A stretch of DNA of 64,000 nucleotides from contig NZ_CP116398.1 of assembly GCF_029643245.1 (NCBI RefSeq), forward strand, positions 2,418,001-2,482,000. Reading direction: 5' to 3'. The notes beneath the pieces were generated by a model. That model was not told the DNA's origin, made no database searches, and saw nothing but the letters and a program-made list of their open reading frames with translations. This DNA is from Methylomonas sp. EFPC3 (GTDB lineage: Bacteria; Pseudomonadota; Gammaproteobacteria; Methylococcales; Methylomonadaceae). Shown here in pieces: positions 16,701 through 23,115 of this stretch (position 1 is the stretch's first letter; each line of letters starts with the position of its first letter). The position numbers were made by a program, and so were the translations under genes.

Positions 16701-18655
16701 CGGCAACCAACGGCCAGATCGCAGCGCTGACCACAGACCAGTTGCGAGCCTTGACCTCCAACCAATTGCAGGCCTTGACGCTGGGAACCGACGGCCAGAT
16801 CGCGACCTTGTCTTCTGCCCAGTTCGCGGCACTGTCGGCAACGCAAATAGCGCAACTGACCACGCGGCAAATCGAAGCGATTCAAACCGCCGATCTGCAA
16901 AAGCTGTCGCTAACCCAAATCAATGCATTGACGACCGACCAGATGGGGGCACTAACCACAGACCAAGTCGTGGCCCTGGATACCTTGCAAGTTTCGGCGC
17001 TGACCTCGACCCAGGTATCGGCACTGTCGAATGCGCAAGTGGCTAAAGTTGAAGTCGGAGACATGGCTTTCGTCAACGTGGCAGGCCTGTTGGCTACCGG
17101 CGGCCTCACCGCGCTGACTTCATCGCAAATTCAGGCTCTGAATACAACTCAGCTGGCTGCTCTGTCCACTACTCAAATCGCGGCCTTGTCTGCCGGGGCC
17201 GGCGGGCAAATTGCATCGCTGACCACGTCGCAAATCAGCCAGTTGAGCACAACCCAAGTCGGCGCTTTGACCTCGGATCAAATCGCCTCGATCGAAGTCG
17301 CCGATTTGCAAAAAATGACGACCGATCAGATCAGAGCGATTTCGACCAGCGTGATCGATAAGTTGACAACCGCGCAAATCGACGCATTGACGACGACTCA
17401 AGTGGAAGCGCTGACTACTGCCCAATTGCCCAAACTGACGGCAACCCAGTTGAACGCATTGACGACTTTCGATATTCAGGCTTTGACCTCAGCGCAGTTT
17501 GCGGTACTGACCACCAGCCAGCTCGACGCCTTGACCTCGACCCAAATCGGCGCGATTACCGCCAACCAACTCGATTTCCTGACCGGGGCTCAAGTGACCA
17601 GGTTGGCAACACTGGGTTACAGCACGATCGACACGGTCGGAATCGAAACCACCTCGACAGTAACGGGTACCACAGTAGCTGACGTGATCGTTGGCGGCGA
17701 CGGCGCTCAAACCATCGATGGCGACGCCGGTGCAGATGACCTAACCGGTGGCGCAGGTAACGATACCTTCCTGTTCAACACTGGCGACGTCAGCTTCGGC
17801 GAAACCATTAACGGCGGGGCTGATTTCGACGCGTTGAAAGTCGTGACCAGCACCGATTTCGCCGGTGCGGGCAACAGCGGTATCACCAACGTCGAGCAAT
17901 TGATAATCACCTCCGGCCAAACCGCAACATTTACCGGTGCACAATTGACCGGCTCAACCTTGCTGGTTAACGCTACGGCGGCCGGAGCGGCGACGTTACA
18001 AGTCAATGTCGTCGGCGGTACCGCGGTGAGTTTGGCGGGCCTAACCTTTACCGCATTCGGTTCCGGCAACGCCTTCGATACCGGTACCGACATTGTCAAT
18101 ATCACCGGCGATTCCGATGCGAATACGATCACCGGTACCAGTTTGGCCGATAACATTACCGGCGGTGCCGGTGCCGACACCATGACGGGCGGCACAGGTG
18201 CTGATACCTTCGTGTTCGCGGCAGGTGACAGTGGCAATATCCAAAGCGGCAGCTTCGATACGGTAAACGGTTTCACCCTGGCTGACGGCACAGGCCCGGA
18301 TACATTAAACCTTGAAGGTACACCGACGATTATTGCCGACGTAACCGCTGTCGACGTGAAACTGGCAATCAGCGGTGTTACCCCGGCGAAAGTGCTGACG
18401 GCTGACAGTACCGACGGTGTCATCACATTGGGAGGTGCCGACGCTGCCGACATCGATACGCTGGCGGAATGGGTTGAAGTAGCCAAGTTGATGACCACGG
18501 CAGACGGCGCCACCAGTGCCTTCGCTTTCGGCGGCGATACTTATGTGTTCCAGGAAAACACCGGTGGCGATTTGTTGATCAAATTGACCGGTATCGCCGC
18601 GGCCGACGCATTGGCGACATCCGGCACCGGCGCTAACGACATCCTGATCGGATAA
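10715..18655 (+). CDS. Giant octapeptide-repeat RTX protein, predicted type I secretion substrate (S-layer or adhesin)
   Basis: This 2,646-residue protein starts at ATG 10715 (MAITTDTDIT), with AGGA 8 bases upstream. An in-frame TTG at 10667 has no such support. Residues of about 10-2290 are an uninterrupted array of 8-residue units, L-[ST]-[ST]-x-Q-[IVL]-x-A, with an 11-residue variant carrying a TGxxGQIA loop. From about residue 2305 come two RTX-like blocks: GGDGAQTIDGDAGADDLTGG near 2327 and GGAGADTMTGG near 2480. Gly/Asp/Thr-rich beta sequence follows, and the extreme end is TSGTGANDILIG. I saw no cysteine and only one Trp. RTX repeats and an uncleaved C-terminal signal match export by the divergent PrtD-type transporter. 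I know no family for the octapeptide array. Surface-layer protein or adhesin is an inference. Confidence 0.85.
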   Translation: MAITTDTDITTLTPAQIAALTTTEIAALTTGATGQIAALLTTQIPSLSAAQIAALTTDQIPSFTTEAINKLSASQISKFSSAQISVMENADLSAISSAAISGMTTAVLSGLTTTQIQLLTTGTNGQIAGLSVGSAGQIAALTTAQVKALSFGQVASLTSNQAKVLSGAQIAALDDADFGALTDSALSQITTTAISSITTSQIQNLTSSQSDGLTAAQVGRLSSAQAVQISTDALANITTTAIKGLTASAVASLTDAQLAALTTGSAGQIAALTTAQIAALKSTQFDALTSAQAAALTSAQAAAITSAQIGTLSTSAFAALDSDAIRGLSTAVVAALSTATDGQIVALSTQQAAAFTSVQVAALSSGQFAAMESTDLVAISSSAIRGMTTSALTSLSTTQIQKLTTGTAGQVAGLTTTQIAALTSDQIVAFGSSQAGSLTSTQAAALTSTQVANMETADFAALTTGSTGALSKLTTTAIAALTTGASGHIKALTTGQAASLTAAQVGKFSSDQLSDMETADFAALSSSAIAGISTTNISSLTTSQIAALSTTQAPALTATQIARLSTGQVQAIETADFAELSNAAVAGFTTAQIAALTTGATGQIAALTTEQAASLTSAAMGAFSAAQITSFETADLAKVKVASIRGMTTDAVAALTTSQIQALTTGATGQIAALTTAQIQALTPTQIEALTTAQAGSLTSSQVAILSTAQFASMEASDFAAITSQGIRGLSTDIVSNLTTTQFASLTTGTNGQIAALTTAQIAVLTTGTNGQIAALTTDQAASLTSTQVAKFTSDQFASMESADFAKLSPAGVKGLSTATIAGLTTAQIASMSTGATGLLAGLSTAQIAALTSTQLDALSSGQEASLTSAQVAALSTSQFSVLISETTDSADFVNFSSSGIRGLSTGVISNLTTDQIQLLTTGSAGQVAGLTSLQVAALTTDQIVALTTNQAASFSSSQLTGLTTTQVANLESADFQKLSSDAIKGLSSNVIASLTTTQIANLTTDQVAGLTTTQIAALTTDQLPKFTTAQSAALTSTQLARMSSVQIASMETADFTAISTTAIKGMATAVLAALATDQVAILTTGATGQVAALTSSQIAALTTSQIAKFTTAQVNSLTSDQVTKFSVTQLAKIETTDISALKTEAIAALTSTQLQGLTTQQVAALTTSQAAALTADQASKLTATQVANLPTPSFAALTTGATGALAKLTTDAIAVLNANQIQALTTSQAASLTYTQFNKFTSSQVENMQAVDFATLTTTVIANMSTTSLRALSTDKITELSTVQIAALTPDQIAALTTTQVQALTEGTAGQIASLSADQVQQLSTTQIAALRIAQITALETNDLVAMSKVQIAALTTGATGQIAALTTAQVQSLTTSQVEALTSSQIASLTDAQIAALDSGDLAYLASTAISGLSTDQISALTSNQIAGLTTSQIKALTSDQLQALSVGTAGQIAALTTEQIQKLTTTQISQLLPDQIAAIETTDLQKLTVDQIKALTTGTGGQIAALTSTQVQKLTTTQAGALTSAQMASLRADQVAAMETEDLAQVTIDAIKGLSSSAIQALTTATNGQIAALTTRQLTELTSSQLTSLTAGAGGQIAALTSTQVLNLQASQIASLTTDQIQALETADIAALKAAQIQALTTGATGQVAALSSTQIAALTSDQAAKLSGAQVASLTPGQVAGFETEDLSAVTNTAIQSLTTDALQALSTGTNGQIASLTTNQVAALTTTQLTALTVEANGQIASLTTDQIANLTTTQVSKLTTKQIQALETADIAALKTPQIQALTTAQVAALTSAQVTALTSDQAANLSGTQVAALTPGQIAGLETTDLRAISATALQSLTTDSLQALTTATNGQIAALTTAQVAALTTTQIQALTLGAGGQVAALTTEQAAALTATQLQKLTTNQIQALETTDLAALKTAQIEAFTSTQVAALTTSQVEKLTSSQVQALSSTQIGALSADQIAKMETTDLRAVTTDAIKGLSISALQALTTATNGQIAALTTDQLRALTSNQLQALTLGTDGQIATLSSAQFAALSATQIAQLTTRQIEAIQTADLQKLSLTQINALTTDQMGALTTDQVVALDTLQVSALTSTQVSALSNAQVAKVEVGDMAFVNVAGLLATGGLTALTSSQIQALNTTQLAALSTTQIAALSAGAGGQIASLTTSQISQLSTTQVGALTSDQIASIEVADLQKMTTDQIRAISTSVIDKLTTAQIDALTTTQVEALTTAQLPKLTATQLNALTTFDIQALTSAQFAVLTTSQLDALTSTQIGAITANQLDFLTGAQVTRLATLGYSTIDTVGIETTSTVTGTTVADVIVGGDGAQTIDGDAGADDLTGGAGNDTFLFNTGDVSFGETINGGADFDALKVVTSTDFAGAGNSGITNVEQLIITSGQTATFTGAQLTGSTLLVNATAAGAATLQVNVVGGTAVSLAGLTFTAFGSGNAFDTGTDIVNITGDSDANTITGTSLADNITGGAGADTMTGGTGADTFVFAAGDSGNIQSGSFDTVNGFTLADGTGPDTLNLEGTPTIIADVTAVDVKLAISGVTPAKVLTADSTDGVITLGGADAADIDTLAEWVEVAKLMTTADGATSAFAFGGDTYVFQENTGGDLLIKLTGIAAADALATSGTGANDILIG
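10739..17620 (+). repeat. Array of phased 24-bp (8-residue) coding repeats with 33-bp variants
   Basis: The coding repeat gives L-[ST]-[ST]-x-Q-[IVL]-x-A. I checked phasing in four consecutive super-units starting at acidic units near 12074, 12260, 12428 and 12605. They are 62, 56, 59 and 83 residues long, exactly 5x8+2x11, 7x8, 6x8+1x11 and 9x8+1x11. Acidic units (M/I/F-E-[TS]-A-D-[FL]) mark the start of each super-unit. They are usually followed, directly or nearly so, by a unit ending A-I-[RK]-G or similar. The DNA of the units is diverged at synonymous sites. One irregular unit lies near 13345-13395 (ISETTDSADF) and phasing degrades near 17050-17110. Confidence 0.9.
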
Positions 18656-18677
18656 GCCTTAACCACTAAAGCTCGGA

Positions 18678-18713
18678 AGCCGTCCTCTGCGGGAGCGGGG
18701 ACGGCTTTTTTAT
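18678..18713 (+). terminator. Rho-independent terminator of the giant repeat gene
   Basis: Perfect 8-bp stem AGCCGTCC (18678-18685) and GGACGGCT (18699-18706) with a 13-base loop, followed by a T-run (18706-18711). It starts 22 bases after the stop codon, so the giant gene is probably a monocistronic transcript. Confidence 0.9.
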
Positions 18714-18732
18714 TGCCTAAAATCCGGGAATC

Positions 18733-18760
18733 TTCTTGCTTGGCAATAGCCGTCTATAAT
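18733..18760 (+). promoter_or_regulatory. Candidate promoter for the glycosyltransferase pair
   Basis: A perfect TATAAT lies at 18755-18760, with a poor -35 (TTCTTG, 18733-18738) at 16-bp spacing. It follows the terminator of the giant gene and precedes the ATG at 18894 by about 130 bp. The -35 match is weak. Confidence 0.4.
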
Positions 18761-18893
18761 TTCTGCAATCCGGCCGCTGTCGAAATGCCATGTTTCGCAC
18801 TAGACACCGCCGCCGTACCCACAACCGGAATCGATTTCTTAGCCCGGTCGATTTCCCTAAACCTGCAATCGCAACGCAAAACAAGGTAGATAC

Positions 18894-21800
18894 ATGGAGA
18901 AACCCCTTTTTTGGCCGATCAAAATCGAGAACGACGTCACCGTGTGTGCGGCCAGCGACATCAATTTGATGACCCCTTATGTTTTGCTGGAACAGGAGGA
19001 TTGGTTCGAAGACGAAATGGATTTTATCCGGAGCTACATCGAGCCGGGCATGCACAGCCTGGATATCGGCGCCAATCACGGCGTCTACGCCCTCAGCATC
19101 GCCAAACGGCTCGATAGCGGCCGGGTCTGGGCGTTCGAACCGACCTCGGCTCCGGGGACTATGCTGCAGCGCAGCATCGAACTGAATGGCTTTAGCGACA
19201 AGGTCAACCTGCTGCGTTTCGGCTTATCCGACACGACCCGCGCCGCGGAGATCAGCGTATCGGCCAACAGCGAACTCAACTCGTTGAGCGGCAGCGGCCA
19301 AAACAAGGAAACCATCCAATTACGTACCCTGGACGACAGCTTGGCCGAATATGCACCGGGGGTAATGATCGATTTCGTCAAAATGGACGCGGAAGGCGAA
19401 GAAATCAACGTCCTCAAAGGCGGCCAACGCTTTTTCAGCGAACAGTCGCCGCTGTTGATGTTCGAGTTAATGCACGGCAGCCAAATCAATCACGGCTTGA
19501 TCGATGCCGTCCGCCAATTCGGCTTCGGGATTTACCGTTTGATTGCCGAGCCCAACGTTTTGGTCGAATTCGATGCCGATCAACACAGCGAGACCTTAAA
19601 CCTGTTCGCCTGCAAACCGGACCGGGCGGCATTATTGCGCCAGCGCGGCTTGTTACTGGACCGGGATCCGCAACCGGCAGCAAGCCCAGATAGCTTCGAC
19701 CCCAGTGCATTTTTTGCCGGTTACGAGTACTCGCACTATTGTTTGCCGCTCGATAGCAGCGAATTGGCGCCGGAATTTCGCCAACTGATATCGCTCTGTG
19801 CAGCCTACGAATCGGGCAAGCTCGCTGCGCACGAGAAGTTGAACTTGCTGCAACAGGCCAGAGTTTTAGCCGAACCGTACAACACACTGAACATCGCCAC
19901 AGAGGCCGAAAAAACGCCCTGGCTGGTCATGCTGGTCTATGTTTACTACAAACTGGGCATGCGCGCGGCAGCATTGTCCACCGCGGCAACATTGTTGTTG
20001 AATATCAACGTGTTGACCGACTTCCGCCACCCGTTTCTGCCGCCGCTGAGCCGGGACTTAAATCGCCCGGTCGTCGGTTCGCTTGGCGAATGGTTGAAAT
20101 GCTTGTTGATCGAGTTCTACGAAGCCAAACGCAGCTTTTCATCGTATTTTCTGGCCGACCCGCTTAGCGTCCTGGATCTGATTCAAAACAGCCCGAATTT
20201 ATCGGTCGGCATGGCCCGCCGCTACGCCTTGGCCAGTTTGCGCCGGCAAAAACCGGTTCCCGAGCATATCAAGCAATTAATCGTCCAACACAATCGCAAC
20301 AATGCCACGATTTGGCGCGAGCTGTTAAACCTGCCGCAAGCTTTCAATCTGCTCGACGCCTTGCTAAAAACAGACGACAACCCGATACGGGTCAACATCG
20401 TCGATATCGGCGCCAGTTCCCACGGCCAGTTGACCGAACCCTACGCGCCGTTGATGCAGGCCGATTTAGCGACCGTGGTCGGATTCGAACCGGATCCGGA
20501 GGCCCATGCCAAATTATGCGAGATCTACGCCGGCAACGCATCCTATCGTTATCTGCCTTATTTCGTCGGCAAGGGCGGTCCGGCGACATACTACGAAACC
20601 AACTGGTTCATGACCGGCTCTTTGTACAAGCCGAACAAACCGTTGCTGGACGCTTTTTTTCAACTCGGCGACGTGGTGCAGTTGGTCGCGGAACATCCGG
20701 TCGAGACCGTCAGCCTGGATCAGCTGAACGATTTGGGCAACGTCGACATGATCAAAATCGACGTACAGGGCGGCGAACTCGACGTATTCAAAGGCGGCAG
20801 CAACGCCTTGGCCGACACCTTGGTGATTTGGACCGAAGTCGAATTCGTCGAGTTGTACGAAGGCCAGCCCTTGTTTGCCGAAGTCGAACAATTCCTGCGC
20901 TCGCAAGGTTTTATGTTCCACTGCTTCACCGGCATCGTGCCGCGCAGTTTCAAACCACTGGTTTTGAAAGACAACCCGTATGCAGGCATCAAACAAGCAA
21001 TCTGGTCCGACGCCGTATTCGTCAGAGACTTTCAAAAGCTGGACCGACTCAGTAACCTGCAATTGCGCAAACTGGCAGCGATATTGGACAGCGTCGTGCA
21101 GTCACCGGATTTCTGCCTGTTGGTATTGAAAGAGCTGGACCGCCGCGAAGGCTCTAATTTAGCCGACCAATACACCAACAATCTGCCTAGCCACTTCGCG
21201 CTGACCACGCCGACCGCTACGCTCAGCGCCAACGATGCCACCCTGGTCCAGCAAAAAACCATGAGAGCGCTGGAGTTGCAAAACAGCAACGACGCCCCCG
21301 GAGCCAGGCAATTGTTTCTGGAAGTGTTGCAACTGCAACCGCAAAACTTTCCAGCCCTATATTCGCTCGCGGTCCTTGCCTCGCAAGCCGACGAACAACA
21401 GGAGGCCTTGGCCTGGATCGGCAAAGCCATCGCCACCGATACCGGCAGAAGCTATGCACCGGCGCATTTTGTCCAGGCTGTTGTACTGCAATCTCTGGGG
21501 CGTTTCGACGAATCGTTGGCGGCATACCAACAGGCGATTGCCTTGGACCCAGCCTACGAAAGCGCGATGATCAACCGCAGTAACCTTTACTACGAGATCA
21601 AACAGCACGTCAAAGCGGTCGAGAGCTTCAACGAGGCGTTAAAAGTCAATCCGACATCCGACAAGGCGCTGGCCGGTCTGGGCATTATCCTGACCGAAAT
21701 GAACCGTTATGAGGATGCCATTCCGCTATTCGAACAACTGTTGGCGGCGAATCCGGATTTCGATTACGGCAGAGGTTTGCTATTTCACGCCGAGCAGCAT

Positions 21801-23099
21801 TGCTGCGACTGGCGCCGGTTCGAGGAAAGCCGCGACATTATCGAAACCGGCGTCCGCGAACAACGCAAGGTCTGTAAAACGCTGCCGTTTATGTCCTTGT
21901 CCAACTCGCCCGAAGCTCTGCAGCAATGCGTCAAGATTTTCGCCGAACATTTGTTTCCGCCGAAAAACAAGGCGTTATGGAATGGCGAAAGCTACCGGCA
22001 CGATAAAATCCGCCTCGCCTACGTGTCGCCGGATTTTCGCGAACATCCGGTCGGACATTTGATGGCCGGCATCATCGAGCACCACGACCGATCCCAATTC
22101 GAGACCATTGCCATTTCGTTGGGACTGGACGACAAAGGCGCATTGCGGCAACGCTTCGAAAATGCGTTTAGCAAATTCATCGACGTGCGCGGTAAAAAAT
22201 CCTGGGAAATCGCGGAACTGATCCGAGATCTGGAAGTGGATATCCTGATCGATTTGGCCGGCTATACCGCCGACTCCCGCACCGACATTTTCAGTTACCG
22301 GCCGGCGCCGATTCACGTCAATTTCCTGGGTTACCCCGGCTCGCTGGGTCTGGACTACATGGACTATATCCTGGCGGACCGCATCGTCATCCCGGAACAG
22401 CATCAAAAATATTACAGCGAGAAAGTGGCCTATCTGCCCAACGCGTATCTGCCGACCGACTCGAATCTGAAGATTGCCGAGCGCACGCCAACCCGGGCCG
22501 AAATGGGCTTGCCGGAAACCGGCGTCATCTTTTGCTCGTTCAACCATGATTACAAGATCAATCCGCCGATGTTCGACATCTGGATGCGTCTGCTCAAACA
22601 AGTTCCGGGCAGCGTGTTGTGGCTGATGAAGTTGAACGAACCGGCGCAACGCAATTTGCGCCGGGAAGCGGAACAGCGCGGGATCGATCCGAATCGGCTG
22701 GTGTTCGCTACCCGGGTTCCGGCCGTGGCAGACCATCTGGCCCGCTATCGGCTGGCGGATATGTTTCTCGATACCACGCCTTACAACGCACATACCACGG
22801 CCAGCGACGCCTTGCGGGTCGGAGTGCCGGTGGTGACCTACCTGGGCAACACCTTTTCCGGCCGGGTCGCAGCCAGTTTGTTGCATTCGATCGGCTTGCC
22901 CGAGTTGATCGCTCAGTCGCTGGAAGAGTACGAGACTTTGGCGTTGAAACTGGCCACTGACAGCGCTTATCTGGCCGGCATTAAAGCCAAACTCCTCGAG
23001 AATCAAAAAAGCCATCCCTTGTTCGACACCGAACTGTTCTGCCGCAACCTGGAACAAACCCTGCGCCAGCTATTAGCAGATCAGCACCGGCCCGCCTGA
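18894..23099 (+). CDS. Double FkbM-methyltransferase / TPR / SPINDLY (GT41) O-glycosyltransferase fusion
   Basis: This 1,401-residue multidomain protein has no signal peptide, so it is probably cytoplasmic. The first FkbM-type SAM methyltransferase has DIGANHG at 57-63, FEP at 81-83 and DFVKMDAEGEE at 160-170. Residues of about 240-490 have no recognised domain. A second FkbM-type domain has VDIGASSHGQL near 502 and MIKIDVQGGELDVFKGG near 619. TPRs follow (about 783-960: LALDPAYESA-like units, ALKVNPTSDKALAGLG). A C-terminal O-GlcNAc-transferase-like GT41 domain begins near 1035 (HPVGHLM, DILIDLAGYT, FLGYPGSLGLDYMDY, LDTTPYNAHTTASDAL). GT41 enzymes O-glycosylate Ser/Thr of proteins and FkbM enzymes O-methylate sugars. 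Next to a Thr-rich giant exported protein, that protein is the natural candidate acceptor. AAGGTAG precedes the ATG. Confidence 0.85.
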   Translation: MEKPLFWPIKIENDVTVCAASDINLMTPYVLLEQEDWFEDEMDFIRSYIEPGMHSLDIGANHGVYALSIAKRLDSGRVWAFEPTSAPGTMLQRSIELNGFSDKVNLLRFGLSDTTRAAEISVSANSELNSLSGSGQNKETIQLRTLDDSLAEYAPGVMIDFVKMDAEGEEINVLKGGQRFFSEQSPLLMFELMHGSQINHGLIDAVRQFGFGIYRLIAEPNVLVEFDADQHSETLNLFACKPDRAALLRQRGLLLDRDPQPAASPDSFDPSAFFAGYEYSHYCLPLDSSELAPEFRQLISLCAAYESGKLAAHEKLNLLQQARVLAEPYNTLNIATEAEKTPWLVMLVYVYYKLGMRAAALSTAATLLLNINVLTDFRHPFLPPLSRDLNRPVVGSLGEWLKCLLIEFYEAKRSFSSYFLADPLSVLDLIQNSPNLSVGMARRYALASLRRQKPVPEHIKQLIVQHNRNNATIWRELLNLPQAFNLLDALLKTDDNPIRVNIVDIGASSHGQLTEPYAPLMQADLATVVGFEPDPEAHAKLCEIYAGNASYRYLPYFVGKGGPATYYETNWFMTGSLYKPNKPLLDAFFQLGDVVQLVAEHPVETVSLDQLNDLGNVDMIKIDVQGGELDVFKGGSNALADTLVIWTEVEFVELYEGQPLFAEVEQFLRSQGFMFHCFTGIVPRSFKPLVLKDNPYAGIKQAIWSDAVFVRDFQKLDRLSNLQLRKLAAILDSVVQSPDFCLLVLKELDRREGSNLADQYTNNLPSHFALTTPTATLSANDATLVQQKTMRALELQNSNDAPGARQLFLEVLQLQPQNFPALYSLAVLASQADEQQEALAWIGKAIATDTGRSYAPAHFVQAVVLQSLGRFDESLAAYQQAIALDPAYESAMINRSNLYYEIKQHVKAVESFNEALKVNPTSDKALAGLGIILTEMNRYEDAIPLFEQLLAANPDFDYGRGLLFHAEQHCCDWRRFEESRDIIETGVREQRKVCKTLPFMSLSNSPEALQQCVKIFAEHLFPPKNKALWNGESYRHDKIRLAYVSPDFREHPVGHLMAGIIEHHDRSQFETIAISLGLDDKGALRQRFENAFSKFIDVRGKKSWEIAELIRDLEVDILIDLAGYTADSRTDIFSYRPAPIHVNFLGYPGSLGLDYMDYILADRIVIPEQHQKYYSEKVAYLPNAYLPTDSNLKIAERTPTRAEMGLPETGVIFCSFNHDYKINPPMFDIWMRLLKQVPGSVLWLMKLNEPAQRNLRREAEQRGIDPNRLVFATRVPAVADHLARYRLADMFLDTTPYNAHTTASDALRVGVPVVTYLGNTFSGRVAASLLHSIGLPELIAQSLEEYETLALKLATDSAYLAGIKAKLLENQKSHPLFDTELFCRNLEQTLRQLLADQHRPA

Positions 23100-23115
23100 T
23101 CAGCAACAAACGATA

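Noticed and set aside
11587-16900. Series of 60-160-codon antisense open frames across the octapeptide array
   Set aside because: The repeated codons produce few stops on the opposite strand, so these frames follow mechanically from the repeat.
10739-17620. Regular 24-bp DNA repeats resembling a CRISPR array
   Set aside because: Units are continuous with no spacers, vary at synonymous sites, and stay in one open frame; no cas genes are nearby.
17707-18513. 268-codon open frame antisense to the RTX tail of the giant gene
   Set aside because: It is a frame shadow of a Thr/Gly-rich coding sequence, has no ribosome-binding site or recognisable domain, and lies wholly inside a well-supported gene.
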